DNA from: Pseudomonas chlororaphis
GTDB lineage: Bacteria; Pseudomonadota; Gammaproteobacteria; Pseudomonadales; Pseudomonadaceae
Direction of reading: 5' to 3'
DNA length: 64,000 nucleotides
Assembly: GCA_001023535.1 (NCBI GenBank)
Contig: CP011020.1
Location: 3,485,734-3,549,733 of the forward strand
The notes beneath the pieces were generated by a model that was not told the DNA's origin, made no database searches, and saw only the letters and a list, made by a program, of their open reading frames with translations. Positions within the stretch are counted from its first letter, which is position 1. The number at the start of each line of letters is the position of its first letter. This document shows positions 53,994 to 64,000 of the stretch, piece by piece. A program made the translations under genes and the position numbers.

Positions 53994-54013
53994 GGTTAAT
54001 CGACGGTTAATCG
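53994..54013. promoter_or_regulatory. Direct repeat, candidate DsbR operator
   Basis: GGTTAATCG occurs at 53994-54002 and again at 54005-54013, an 11-base period typical of OmpR/PhoB-family binding sites. It lies about 50 bases before the dsbD2 start in the regulator/dsbD2 divergent gap. No other such repeat stands out there. Confidence 0.55.
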
Positions 54014-54060
54014 CCGGCCGCCATTGTGCATTCCACTTGCTTCGTTCTAAGGCTTTATCC

Positions 54061-55791
54061 ATGCGTCGATTGTTTTTGTTGTGGCTGTTACTGATTTCGG
54101 GCCTGGCCCAGGCCGCCAATCCCTTCGAGACCAAACCCGATTTCCTGCCGGTGGAAAAGGCCTTCGTGTTCACCTCCGAACGCTTGGATTCCGGCGAAAC
54201 GCAGCTGTTCTGGCAGATCGCCGATGGCTACTACCTGTACCAGCAACGGCTCAAGTTCGACGGCCTGGCCGAGGCGCAGAAACCCAGGCTGCCGGAGGGT
54301 GAAGCCCACAGCGACGAGTTCTTCGGCGACCAGCAGGTCTATCGCCAGGCCTTGGAACTGAAGATCCCGGCCGGTGCCACCGGCAAGGTCAAGGTCGGCT
54401 TCCAGGGCTGCGCCGACGCGGGCCTGTGTTACCCACCCCAGACGCAAATCGTCGATCTGGGCGGCGCCGCACCTATGGCCGCCGGCAACCAGGCGCCGGA
54501 CCAGGCCCTGGCCAGCGGCCTGCAACAACGGGCATTGGGCTGGAGCCTGCTGGTGTTCTTTGGCCTGGGACTGTTGCTGGCGTTCACCCCGTGCTCCCTG
54601 CCCATGCTACCGATTCTGGCGGGCCTGGTGGTGGGCAGCGGCGCCGGCCCGCGGCGCGGCCTGGCGCTGGCCGGCAGCTACGTGATCAGCATGGCCCTGG
54701 TGTACGCCGCCATGGGCGTATTGGCCGCGTTGCTGGGCGCCAACCTCCAGGCGTTGCTGCAGCAGCCGTGGCTGCTGGGCACGTTCGCGGCGATCTTCGT
54801 GCTGCTGGCGCTGCCGATGTTCGGTTTCTTCGAGTTGCAGTTGCCGGCCGCCCTGCGCGACCGCCTGGAAAACGCCGGGCGCCAGCGCCGCGGTGGCAGC
54901 CTGGTGGGCGCCGGCATCCTCGGCGCACTGTCCGGTCTGTTGGTGGGGCCGTGCATGACCGCCCCGCTGGCCGGCGCGCTGTTGTACATCGCCCAGGGCG
55001 GCAATGCGCTGCACGGTGGGCTGATCCTGTTTGCCATGGGCCTGGGCATTGGCCTGCCGCTGTTGCTGCTGGTGACCGTGGGCAATCGCTTCCTGCCCAA
55101 GCCCGGCGCCTGGATGAACCTGCTCAAGGGCTTGTTCGGCTTCCTGTTCCTGGGCACGGCCCTGTTGATGATTCGCCCGGTGATCGATGGCTCGCTGTGG
55201 ATCGGGCTGTGGGGCGCGCTGTTGTTGATCGCCGCGTACAGTGCCTGGCGCCAGACCGAAGGTTTTGGCCGCGCCGCCTATGCCTGCGGCAGCGCCTCGT
55301 TGCTGTTCGGCCTGTGGGGCAGCGTCCTGGTGGTCGGTGCGGCGGGCGGCAGCGATGACTTCTTCCAGCCGCTCAAGGTCTACACCACCACCGCGCCGGG
55401 CGGCTCGGTCGCCAAGGCCCATGACGCCTTCGTCACGGTCAGTGAGCCGGCGGCCCTGCAACAGCAATTGGACGAGGCCAAGGCCCAAGACCAATGGGTG
55501 CTGCTGGACTACTACGCCGACTGGTGCGTGTCCTGCAAGATCATGGAAAAACAGGTGTTCGGCCGCGCCGACGTGCAGGACGCCTTGAACGGCGTGCGCC
55601 TGCTGCGCCTGGACGTCACCACTGACAACGCCGCCAGCCGCGCGTTACTGGGCCGCTACCAGGTGCCAGGGCCGCCGAGCCTGTTGTGGATCGGCGCCGA
55701 CGGTGAAGAACGCCGCAGCCAGCGGATCACCGGGGAAGTCGATGCCAAGGCCTTCCTGGAACGCTGGAACGTCACCAGGGATGCCCGCTGA
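54061..55791 (+). CDS. dsbD2: Thiol:disulfide interchange protein DsbD2
   Basis: The product has 576 residues: a signal peptide (cleaved near AQA-ANPF) and an N-terminal immunoglobulin-like domain with the Cys pair in FQGCADAGLCYPPQ. Eight transmembrane helices have the paired Cys at TPCSLPMLPILAGL and LLVGPCMTAPLAGAL. The C-terminal thioredoxin domain carries YADWCVSCKIMEKQ. It passes electrons from cytoplasmic thioredoxin to periplasmic DsbG/DsbC-type proteins. The upstream frame beyond 54061 overlaps the promoter. Confidence 0.93.
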   Translation: MRRLFLLWLLLISGLAQAANPFETKPDFLPVEKAFVFTSERLDSGETQLFWQIADGYYLYQQRLKFDGLAEAQKPRLPEGEAHSDEFFGDQQVYRQALELKIPAGATGKVKVGFQGCADAGLCYPPQTQIVDLGGAAPMAAGNQAPDQALASGLQQRALGWSLLVFFGLGLLLAFTPCSLPMLPILAGLVVGSGAGPRRGLALAGSYVISMALVYAAMGVLAALLGANLQALLQQPWLLGTFAAIFVLLALPMFGFFELQLPAALRDRLENAGRQRRGGSLVGAGILGALSGLLVGPCMTAPLAGALLYIAQGGNALHGGLILFAMGLGIGLPLLLLVTVGNRFLPKPGAWMNLLKGLFGFLFLGTALLMIRPVIDGSLWIGLWGALLLIAAYSAWRQTEGFGRAAYACGSASLLFGLWGSVLVVGAAGGSDDFFQPLKVYTTTAPGGSVAKAHDAFVTVSEPAALQQQLDEAKAQDQWVLLDYYADWCVSCKIMEKQVFGRADVQDALNGVRLLRLDVTTDNAASRALLGRYQVPGPPSLLWIGADGEERRSQRITGEVDAKAFLERWNVTRDAR

Positions 55792-56660
55792 TGCTCACGC
55801 TCACCCTCGGCACTTTTGCCATCGCCCTTAACCACCTGCTGCTGATCAGCGCCTTGGCGCTGGCGACCTTCGTGGGCTGGCGGGTCGCCAAGCGCGGTGG
55901 CGAGAACCCCGAGTCGGTGCTGTTCGTGCTGTTTTTGCTCGGCCTGCTGGCCGCGCGGGTCGGCTTTGTCGTCGCCTACTGGAACCATTACCAGGACGAT
56001 GCCTGGCAAATCGTCGACCTGCGCGACGGCGGTTTCCTGGCCTGGCCGGGGGTCGTCGCGGTGTTAATCGGCGCATTGCTGTGGGCGCGGCGGCGCCCGG
56101 CCCTGCGCCGGCCGTTGGGTTTCGGCGTCGGCAGTGGCTTGCTGTTCTGGCTGGTGGCGTCCCTGTCGCTGACGATCTACGAACAGGGCACGCGGCTGCC
56201 GGACATCGACCTGCGCAGCGCCGACGGGCAGACCGTCAAGCTCGGCGACTATCAGGGCGGCCCCCTGGTGATCAACCTCTGGGCCACCTGGTGCCCGCCC
56301 TGCCGGCGTGAAATGCCGGTACTGGAAGAAGCCCAACAGCGGCGTCCGGACCTGACGTTCCTGTTCGTCAACCAGGCCGAAAGCATGCAGAGCGTGAGCA
56401 CCTACCTCGCCACCCAGGGCTTGAGCCTGGACAACGTGCTGTTCGACGGCAGCGGTCGCCTCGGCCAGGCCGTGGGCTCCATGGCCCTGCCGACGACGCT
56501 GTTCTACAGCGCCGACGGTCGCCTGCTGGGCAGCCACCTAGGCGAGCTGTCGGAAGCGAGCCTGGCCCGCGCCCTGGAAAATTTTGAAGCGCCGGGTTCG
56601 CCCGTGCCGCCCCACCCTGTCACAAGGAAATCGCCATGCCCCGCCTCCGCCACCTGCTGA
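55791..56660 (+). CDS. Membrane-anchored TlpA/ResA-like thioredoxin
   Basis: The product has 289 residues. The N-terminal half has four hydrophobic helices (FAIALNHLLLISALALATFV; LFVLFLLGLLAARVGFVV; GVVAVLIGALLWARR; GLLFWLVASLSLTIYE). The C-terminal half is a periplasmic thioredoxin fold with the CPPC active site (NLWATWCPPCRREMPVLEEA) and cis-Pro in MALPTTLFY. It overlaps dsbD2 by one base and dsbG by 25. It is the counterpart of the gene between dsbD2 and dsbG in P. aeruginosa. Confidence 0.9.
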   Translation: MLTLTLGTFAIALNHLLLISALALATFVGWRVAKRGGENPESVLFVLFLLGLLAARVGFVVAYWNHYQDDAWQIVDLRDGGFLAWPGVVAVLIGALLWARRRPALRRPLGFGVGSGLLFWLVASLSLTIYEQGTRLPDIDLRSADGQTVKLGDYQGGPLVINLWATWCPPCRREMPVLEEAQQRRPDLTFLFVNQAESMQSVSTYLATQGLSLDNVLFDGSGRLGQAVGSMALPTTLFYSADGRLLGSHLGELSEASLARALENFEAPGSPVPPHPVTRKSPCPASATC

Positions 56661-57403
56661 CCCTGGGCTTTTCGGCCGCGTTGCTGCAAGCACCACTGCT
56701 CCAGGCCGAAGAGCTGCCAGCGGCGATCAAGAAGATCGAAGCCAAGGGCGCGAAGATCATCGGCACCTTCGACGCCCCGGACGGCCTGCGCGGTTACGCG
56801 GCGCAATACCAGAACCGAGGCATGGCCCTGTACCTGACGCCGGACGGCCAGCACGTGCTGCTGGGCAACCTGTATGACGCCGACGGCAAGGACCTGAGCG
56901 TGGAACCGCTGCAAAAGCTGGTGTATGCGCCGATGGCCAAGGCTATGTGGGCGAAGATGGCCGCCAGCCATTGGATCGCCGACGGTAACCCGGACGCGCC
57001 GCGCACGGTGTACCTGTTCAGCGACCCGAACTGCCCGTACTGCAACATGTTCTGGGAGCAGGCGCGGCCCTGGGTCAAGGCCGGCAAGGTGCAACTGCGC
57101 CACATCATGGTGGGGATCATCCGCGAGGACAGCCCAGGCAAAGCCGCGGCACTGCTGGCGGCCAAGGCCCCGGAGAAAGCCCTGGAGACCCACGAGAAGG
57201 CCGGCAAGGGCAGCGCCCTCAAGCCCCTCAAGGACATCCCGCCGGCCATCCAGGCGAAAATGGACGCCAACCAGCAGTTGATGGACGAACTGGAACTGAC
57301 CGCGACCCCAGCGATTTTCTACCTCGACGACAAAGGCGAACTGCAACAACAGCAAGGCGCGCCTTCGCCGGACAAACTGGTGAAGATCCTCGGGCCGAAG
57401 TGA
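56636..57403 (+). CDS. dsbG: Thiol:disulfide interchange protein DsbG
   Basis: This 255-residue periplasmic protein has a signal peptide (LGFSAALLQAPLLQAEELP), a dimerisation domain, and a DsbC/DsbG thioredoxin domain with CPYC (LFSDPNCPYCNMFWEQARPW) and cis-Pro in ELTATPAIFYLDDKG. It reduces sulfenylated or misoxidised cysteines. It is kept reduced by the DsbD2 encoded upstream. Confidence 0.93.
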   Translation: MPRLRHLLTLGFSAALLQAPLLQAEELPAAIKKIEAKGAKIIGTFDAPDGLRGYAAQYQNRGMALYLTPDGQHVLLGNLYDADGKDLSVEPLQKLVYAPMAKAMWAKMAASHWIADGNPDAPRTVYLFSDPNCPYCNMFWEQARPWVKAGKVQLRHIMVGIIREDSPGKAAALLAAKAPEKALETHEKAGKGSALKPLKDIPPAIQAKMDANQQLMDELELTATPAIFYLDDKGELQQQQGAPSPDKLVKILGPK

Positions 57404-57409
57404 TGTCGG

Positions 57410-57790
57410 CTGGGCGGGCTTGCTCGCGATAGCGGTCTGTCTGTGCCGGTGATGCTGGCCGGGCGGGCCCCTTCGCGGGCAAGCCCGCTCCCACAGGGAT
57501 CTTTGCCAGGCGCAGATTGTGTGTACATCCCCCATTAATTGTGGGAGCGGGCTTGCTCGCGATAGCGGTCTGTCTGTGCCGGTGATGCTGGCCGGGCGGG
57601 CCCCTTCGCGGGCAAGCCCGCTCCCACAGGGATCTTTATCAGGCGCAGATTATGTGAACATCCCCCATTAATGGTGGGAGCGAGCTTGCTCGCGATAGCG
57701 GTCTATCTGTGCCGGTGATGCTGGCCGGGCGGGCCCCTTCGCGGGCAAGCCCGCTCCCACAGGGATATTTGCCAGGCGCAGATTGTTTGA
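57410..57790. repeat. Three tandem 133-bp units, each carrying a REP doublet
   Basis: The same unit occurs three times with an exact 133-base period; GATGCTGGCCGGGCGGGCCC starts at 57451, 57584 and 57717. Each unit holds an inverted REP pair (GGGAGCGGGCTTGCTCGCGA ... CGCGGGCAAGCCCGCTCCCA) plus a spacer ending CCCCCATTAAT. Copies differ by only a few bases, so the duplication is recent. The block fills the gap between dsbG and the IS element and holds no gene. Confidence 0.9.
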
Positions 57791-57833
57791 ACTGAGGTGG
57801 TCAATTTTTTCCGGACACCTCAATCGGTGTTTT

Positions 57834-59041
<1,208 letters not shown>

Positions 59042-59045
59042 TCAG

Positions 59046-59852
59046 TCAGCGGCGCAGGAACTCCAGCAATACCTGCGTCACGAACTCCGGGTTTTCCAGG
59101 TTGGAGATATGCCCCGCCTCCGGGATCAGCACGTGGGGGCAGCCGATCCGCTCGGCCATCTCCAGCGCTTCGGACGGCGGGCGCGGCTTGTCCTGGTCGC
59201 CGCACATCACCAACGTGCGCCCGGCGTCCAGTTCAGTCAGGCGCGGAAGGATGTCGTCCCGGCCAAAAATGATCCGGCCCAGCGGCACGATGCTGTCGCG
59301 CAGGCGCTCGGTCGGCAGCGCCGCCAGGGTCGCACGAAACTGCTGGTACAAGGAGGACTGCGGATCGATGCCAGGGCGGAAGAAGATCGGCACGACGATG
59401 TCCAACAGCGGTTCGGGAATGCTGCCGCTGGCTTCGATCTTGTCGAACAGCGAGAAGTAGTACTGGCGGGTCGGCTCCGGCTCGACGCCCACGTAGGTGT
59501 CCATCAGTACCAGGGACTTGACCCGCGTCGGCGCCGCCAGCGCCAGCCGCGCGCCCCACATCCCGCCCACCGACAGCCCCACCAGGTCGAAGCCGTCGAC
59601 CTGCAGGTGATCCATCAAGGCCAACGCCTGGCGAGCCAGGTCGTCCAGCGAGGTCATGCCTTCGGGCAGCCGCCCGGATTGGCCATGGCCCCACAGGTCC
59701 ATGGCGATGACCCGGTAATGCCGGGACAACGCCTCGATCTGCGGCGCCCACATGGTGTGGTCCCACAAATAGCTGCTGCCCAGCAGCACCACCGGGCCAT
59801 GGCCCTGATCCAGGTAATGAAGCGGTTGTCCGTCAACGGTTGCAAAAGGCAT
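59046..59852 (-). CDS. Alpha/beta hydrolase
   Basis: The product has 268 residues from the ATG at 59852, preceded by AGGAGG. Oxyanion loop region VVLLGSSYLWDHTMW, nucleophile elbow VGLSVGGMWGARLAL (Ser in GLSVGG), acid in LVMCGDQDKPRP and His in PEAGHISNLENPEFV complete a catalytic triad. It resembles 3-oxoadipate enol-lactonase/peroxidase-like hydrolases, but the substrate is unknown. It lies downstream of the NRPS on the same strand, separated by a REP pair. The IS inserted immediately after its stop codon, leaving the gene intact. Confidence 0.88.
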   Translation of the reverse strand: MPFATVDGQPLHYLDQGHGPVVLLGSSYLWDHTMWAPQIEALSRHYRVIAMDLWGHGQSGRLPEGMTSLDDLARQALALMDHLQVDGFDLVGLSVGGMWGARLALAAPTRVKSLVLMDTYVGVEPEPTRQYYFSLFDKIEASGSIPEPLLDIVVPIFFRPGIDPQSSLYQQFRATLAALPTERLRDSIVPLGRIIFGRDDILPRLTELDAGRTLVMCGDQDKPRPPSEALEMAERIGCPHVLIPEAGHISNLENPEFVTQVLLEFLRR

Positions 59853-59947
59853 CGGCGACCTCCTTGTATGAATGAAAAAGGCCTGGAGAGACTGGGCCGT
59901 GCAAGGCGAGGCGTCAACCTCGGGTTGCGGCGCATCACGCACGACCG

Positions 59948-60025
59948 CCTTCGCGAGCAAGCCCGCTCCCACAGGGGCTCAGTGTTCACAAGCCTGGAGG
60001 GGGAGCGGGCTTGCTCGCGAAGAGG
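59948..60025. repeat. Inverted REP doublet between the NRPS and hydrolase genes
   Basis: TTCGCGAGCAAGCCCGCTCC (from 59949, then CACAGG) is mirrored by GGAGCGGGCTTGCTCGCGAA (60001-60020), with about 30 bases between. The palindrome arms face the opposite way to most doublets in this window. Confidence 0.8.
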
Positions 60026-60045
60026 CCCTCACCGCCACCGCCGCC

Positions 60046-63000
60046 CTACAGCCCCTCCAGCTCGGCCATCAAGTCGTTCAGCCGATCCACCTTCTCCCCG
60101 GTGATTTCACTGGCCGCCAGCCCCTCGATGTAACGGGCCAGCGCTTGCACCGTGCTGCATTCGAACATCGCCCGCAGCGGCACCTCGCGTTGCAGGGCCT
60201 TTTGCACCCGTGAAGCGATTTGCGTCGCCAGCAGCGAATGCCCGCCCAACTCGAAGAAGTTGTCGCGTACCCCCACCCTCTCGACCTTCAGCACCTCGGC
60301 CCAGATGTCCGCCAGGGTCTGCTCCAGTTCATTGCCGGCCGCCTGGTAGTCCTGGCTTTGCAACTGGCCGATCTCCAGGGCCGGCAAGGCCTTGCGGTCG
60401 AGCTTGCCGTTGGCGTTGAGCGGCAGGCGCTCGAGCCACAGCCAGTGCAGCGGCACCATGTACTCCGGCAGTTCGGCCCGCAGCCGCTGCTGGATGCGCT
60501 CCAGGCGCTCGCTGGGGCTCAGCGCCGAATCGGCGGCCACCAGGTAACCCACCAAATGCTTGCCATGGACGCCTTCCTGCACACCCACCGCCGCGTCGCG
60601 CAGCTCGGGTTGTTCGTGCAGACGCGCCTCGATTTCCCCCAGTTCGATGCGATAGCCGCGCACCTTCACCTGATGGTCGATGCGCCCGACGTACTCCAAC
60701 ACCCCGTCAGGGCGCCGCCGGGCCAGGTCGCCGGTGCGGTACAGCCGCTCTCCCGGCGCCCCGAACGGATTCGGCACGAACACCGGCGCGGTGCGCAAAG
60801 GATCGCTGACATACCCGCGCCCCACCCCGGTGCCAGCCACGCACAACTCGCCGACGGCGCCCAACGGCACCAGGTCCAGCGCGCCGTCGAGCAGGTACAA
60901 GCGGTTGTTGTCGGTGGGCGTGCCGATCGGCAGGTAGGTGCCACGGGTCGAGGCCAGGTCCACGCGGAAGAACGCCACGTCATCGGAGCACTCCGCCGGA
61001 CCGTAGGCGTTCACCAACCCGATGGCCGGGTAGCGCAACAGCCATTGGTGGGCCAGCTCCGGTGGCATCGCCTCGCCGGTGGGCAGCATCCAGCGCAGGC
61101 CATCCAGGCCGATGCGCTCCTGGGCGAGCATGCCCTGGATCAACGACGGCACGCTTTCCAGCACTGTGATGCCCTTGTGCTGCACGTGTTGCAGCAAGCC
61201 TTGCGGGTCATGGGCGATGGCATTGGGCACGATGTCCACCCGCGCGCCGAACAGCGGCCCGGCGAGGAACTGCCACACCGAAATGTCGAAGCTCTGGGAC
61301 GCCGTCTGGGCGATCACGTCGGCTTCGCTCAACGCCAGGTACGGCACCTTGCTGAGCTGGTTGTTGAGCATACCCCGTTGTTCCACCATCACGCCCTTGG
61401 GCAATCCGGTGGAGCCGGAGGTGTAGATGACGTAGGCCAGGTGTTGCGGCCCGCTGTAGATGCCAGGGTTTTGCACCGACGCAGCGCTGGCCTGCACCTC
61501 TTCCCACACCAACAGCTTCGGCCGCCCGGAACAAGCGAATGCGTCCAGCAGGGCCAACGCCTGGGCGCGGCAGGCCTGACTGCACACCAGCAACGGCGTG
61601 CGGCTCAGCTCGATGATCCGCTCCAGGCGCTGGCTCGGCAGGCCCGGGTCCAGGGGCAGATAGCCGGCGCCAGCCTTGAAGCTGCCGATGATCATGCCCA
61701 ACAGGTCCGCGTCCCGCTCGGCCAGCAACGCCACCGGCTGGTCGAAACCAACGCCGGCGGCCACCAGCGCATGGCCGAGGCGATTGCTGCGGGCGTTCAG
61801 TTGCGCATAGGTGTGCGTCACGTCCAGGCAACTGACGGCGATGCGCTGCGGATGGGTCGCCACCTGGGCTTCGAACAGTTCGACGTAGCTGTGTTCCAGC
61901 GGGTAGGCCCGCTCGCTCCGGTTGCAGCCATGCACCAGCAAGTCCCGTTCCTGGGCGCCAATCAGCGGCAGCTCGGCCATGTCCCCGTGGAACCCGTCCA
62001 TCAAGGCCAGCAACAGGCGCTTGAACTCCGCCAGCAAGCCCTGGACGGTGGATTCGTTGAAGTAGCGCTGGTCGTAGGAAAGGTGCAGACCCAGGTCATC
62101 CCCCGGATAGCAAACCGCGGTCAGCGGGAAGTTGGTGTGGGTGCGGCCCGAGTCCGAGGTGGCGTTGAGACTCTGGGCGCGGTCCAGTACCGAGACCTCC
62201 ACCGGCGCGTTCTCGAACACGAACAGGCTGTCGAACAGCGGCTGGCCCTTGGGCAGCTCGCTGGCCTCCTGGATGCTCACCAACGGCAGGTATTCGTACT
62301 CACGCAACTGCATGTTGCTGTCCAGCAGGCCGCCGAGCCACTGGCGCACACTGCACGGCTGATGGTCCTCGGGCATCTGCACCCGCAAGGCGACGCTGTT
62401 GATGAACAGGCCCACGGTGCGCTGCATCTGCGGCAGTTCCACCGGACGCCCGGCCACGGTGACGCCGAACAGCACGTCGCGGTCGCCGCTCACACGCCGT
62501 AGCACCAGGGCCCACGCGCCCTGGGCAAAGGTGTTGACCGTCAGTTGATGGGCCTGGGCCAGTTCCCGCAGGCGCGCACCGTCCCGGACATCGAGGCGAG
62601 TGTAGCAGTCGCCGACGATCATGCCGCCGCTGTCACCGGCGTGTTCGCGCAGGAACGGCCGGTCGGCGGGGATCGGTGTGGTCCGCTCGAAGCCTTGCAG
62701 GTTGCGCTGCCACCACTGCCGGGCCTCGGCCAGGCTCTGGTGCTGCAACCAACCGATGTAGTCGCGGTAGCGCGGCGGCACGGCGAGCCGGGGTTCGCGG
62801 CCCTCACCGAGGGCCGTGTAGAGCTCGAAAAAATCGTCCATCAGCAGCGAACGGCACCAGGCATCGATGAGGATGTGGTGGTTGCTCATCATGAACCAGT
62901 AGCGCGCCGCGCCGACCCGGATCAGGCGCAAGTGGAACGGCGCCTGGTTCAACAGATCGAAACCGGCCTCGCGCTCGTCCTTGAGCAAGGTTTGCAGCCT

Positions 63001-64000
63001 GGCTTCCTGCTGGTCTGGCGACACCTCGCTCCAATCGAGGTAATCCACCGGCGTGCGACCGGGCTTGTGGATGATTTGCAGCATGTCTTCGCCCACGTTC
63101 CAGCAGAACGAGGCGCGCAGGGCTTCGTGCCGGGCGATGACCGCTCGCCAGGCCTGGGCAAAACGCTGCGGGTCGAGTTCGCTGTTGATGCGGTAACGGT
63201 CCTGCATGTAGTACAGGCCGGTGCCTGGTTCCAGCAAGGTGTGCAGCAACATGCCTTCCTGCATCGGCGTCAGCGGGTAGACATCCTCGATCTGCGCGGC
63301 GGGAACCGGCAGGCTGTCGAGCTGGCCCTGGGTCAGTTTCGCCAGGGGGAAATCCGAGGGCGTCAGGCCGCCCGCTTCATCCGAGAGGCAATGGGCGATC
63401 AGTTGCCGCAGCTCATCGAGGTAGGCCTCGGCCAGGTGGGCGATCGCGTGTTCGTCGTGGCGTTCGCGGCTGTAGGTCCAGCGCACCACCAACTCGCCAC
63501 CGCTGACCTGGCTGTCGACGCTCAGTTCGTTGGGCAGCGGCGCGTCGGCGTCGTGGATCGCCCCCAGGGGTGCGTCCAGCGCTCGGAACAGTGCGTCGTG
63601 GCCCAGGGTCTGGTCGAGCTGGCCCAGGTAGTTGAAGGTGATCGACGCTCGCGGCAAGACGGCCATGGCCTCGCGCGAGGCCTCGTCGGCCAGGTAGCGC
63701 AGCACGCCATGGCCGAGACCTTTGTGGGGCACGGCGCGCAGCTGTTCCTTGATGGCCTTGATCGAGGCCCCCAGGTCGTTGACCTCGGGGCGCAGGCGCA
63801 GCGGGTAGACGTTGGTGAACCAGCCCACGGTGCGGGTCAGGTCGAGGTCATCGAACAGCGCTTCGCGGCCGTGCCCTTCGAGCTGGACCAGCACCGACTC
63901 ATGGCCGCTCCAACGGCACAGCACCCGGCTCAACGCCGTGAGCAACAGATCATTGACCTGGGTGCGGTAGGCACTCGGCGCCTGTTGCAGCAGTTGCCGG
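60046..64000 (-). CDS. pvdL: Non-ribosomal peptide synthetase, C-terminal part (E-C-A-T), pyoverdine PvdL-like
   Basis: The open frame enters from the right edge and ends at 60046, so about 1,317 C-terminal residues are visible. From the right: the end of an epimerisation domain (VEGHGRE-like [20 protein letters not shown] at about 63850); a condensation domain ([30 protein letters not shown]) from about 63290; an adenylation domain ([46 protein letters not shown]) from about 61900; and a carrier domain ([14 protein letters not shown]) at about 60240. It ends in a short tail with no thioesterase. My alignment to the GrsA pocket reads D-I-W-E-L-T-A-D-D-K, acidic residues that fit a basic substrate such as diaminobutyrate. 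E-C-A(Dab)-T without thioesterase is how PvdL ends. Nearby pvdH and mbtH agree. Confidence 0.75.
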   Translation of the reverse strand, partial: RQLLQQAPSAYRTQVNDLLLTALSRVLCRWSGHESVLVQLEGHGREALFDDLDLTRTVGWFTNVYPLRLRPEVNDLGASIKAIKEQLRAVPHKGLGHGVLRYLADEASREAMAVLPRASITFNYLGQLDQTLGHDALFRALDAPLGAIHDADAPLPNELSVDSQVSGGELVVRWTYSRERHDEHAIAHLAEAYLDELRQLIAHCLSDEAGGLTPSDFPLAKLTQGQLDSLPVPAAQIEDVYPLTPMQEGMLLHTLLEPGTGLYYMQDRYRINSELDPQRFAQAWRAVIARHEALRASFCWNVGEDMLQIIHKPGRTPVDYLDWSEVSPDQQEARLQTLLKDEREAGFDLLNQAPFHLRLIRVGAARYWFMMSNHHILIDAWCRSLLMDDFFELYTALGEGREPRLAVPPRYRDYIGWLQHQSLAEARQWWQRNLQGFERTTPIPADRPFLREHAGDSGGMIVGDCYTRLDVRDGARLRELAQAHQLTVNTFAQGAWALVLRRVSGDRDVLFGVTVAGRPVELPQMQRTVGLFINSVALRVQMPEDHQPCSVRQWLGGLLDSNMQLREYEYLPLVSIQEASELPKGQPLFDSLFVFENAPVEVSVLDRAQSLNATSDSGRTHTNFPLTAVCYPGDDLGLHLSYDQRYFNESTVQGLLAEFKRLLLALMDGFHGDMAELPLIGAQERDLLVHGCNRSERAYPLEHSYVELFEAQVATHPQRIAVSCLDVTHTYAQLNARSNRLGHALVAAGVGFDQPVALLAERDADLLGMIIGSFKAGAGYLPLDPGLPSQRLERIIELSRTPLLVCSQACRAQALALLDAFACSGRPKLLVWEEVQASAASVQNPGIYSGPQHLAYVIYTSGSTGLPKGVMVEQRGMLNNQLSKVPYLALSEADVIAQTASQSFDISVWQFLAGPLFGARVDIVPNAIAHDPQGLLQHVQHKGITVLESVPSLIQGMLAQERIGLDGLRWMLPTGEAMPPELAHQWLLRYPAIGLVNAYGPAECSDDVAFFRVDLASTRGTYLPIGTPTDNNRLYLLDGALDLVPLGAVGELCVAGTGVGRGYVSDPLRTAPVFVPNPFGAPGERLYRTGDLARRRPDGVLEYVGRIDHQVKVRGYRIELGEIEARLHEQPELRDAAVGVQEGVHGKHLVGYLVAADSALSPSERLERIQQRLRAELPEYMVPLHWLWLERLPLNANGKLDRKALPALEIGQLQSQDYQAAGNELEQTLADIWAEVLKVERVGVRDNFFELGGHSLLATQIASRVQKALQREVPLRAMFECSTVQALARYIEGLAASEITGEKVDRLNDLMAELEGL

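Noticed and set aside
60220..62502. 760-codon open frame antisense to the NRPS
   Set aside because: Shadow frame; the opposite strand has complete condensation, adenylation and carrier motifs.
62830..62890. Condensation-domain motif HHILIDAW instead of HHxxxDG as a sign of inactivity
   Set aside because: Only the Gly is changed to Ala; the catalytic second His and the Asp are present, so it is not evidence of loss.

Overview
The window is GC-rich DNA from a fluorescent Pseudomonas. The gene order rlmL-rmf-pyrD, the nas/nir block followed by cobA-oprF-sigX-cmpX-cfrX-cmaX-rraA-esterase-ppsA-ppsR, the pyoverdine genes (mbtH, pvdH, end of a pvdL-like NRPS), and many short REP palindromes all point to the P. 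fluorescens complex. Within it, the closest match is the strains known to carry an SPI-1/Inv-Mxi-Spa type III secretion system (P. brassicacearum/kilonensis-like). The assignment comes from gene order and protein recognition, not a search.

Layout. 1-2.6 kb: rlmL (partial), rmf, pyrD. 2.7-28.5 kb: a complete SPI-1-type T3SS, every gene on the minus strand. In transcription order it reads AraC regulator (invF), invG, invE, invA, invC, invI, invJ, spaOPQRS, [REP hairpin gap], sicA, sipB, sipC, sipD, iacP, an AT-rich GDPD-domain gene, hilA-like, iagB, prgHIJK, orgA, orgB, orgC-like, and a hydrophobic protein of unknown function. The GDPD protein and the terminal hydrophobic protein are the best candidates for secreted effectors. 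No invB or invH counterpart is present.

28.6-40.5 kb: assimilatory nitrate/nitrite cluster on the plus strand: nasS-nasT, nitrate transporter, a PP2C phosphatase-kinase fusion, nirB, nirD, nitrate reductase, and SUMT (siroheme). I see sigma-54 -24/-12 boxes before nasS, the transporter and nirB. The last two are followed by leaders with tandem hexaloop hairpins (A1/G4 loops) that overlap intrinsic terminators. This is the architecture expected for NasT (ANTAR) antitermination.

40.7-49.9 kb: envelope-stress and core genes: oprF, sigX, cmpX, cfrX, cmaX, rraA, an esterase, and divergent ppsA/ppsR. 50-51.8 kb: mbtH and pvdH, each preceded by a PvdS-type iron-starvation box. 51.9-57.4 kb: a DsbRS-like two-component system divergent from dsbD2-tlpA-like-dsbG. 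57.4-59.0 kb: three tandem 133-bp REPIN-containing units and an IS3-family element. 59.0-64.0 kb: an alpha/beta hydrolase and the 3' end of an NRPS (E-C-A-T, no thioesterase). By my reading of its A-domain pocket it is the diaminobutyrate module of PvdL, which matches nearby pvdH making that substrate.

I see no tRNA, rRNA or CRISPR array.
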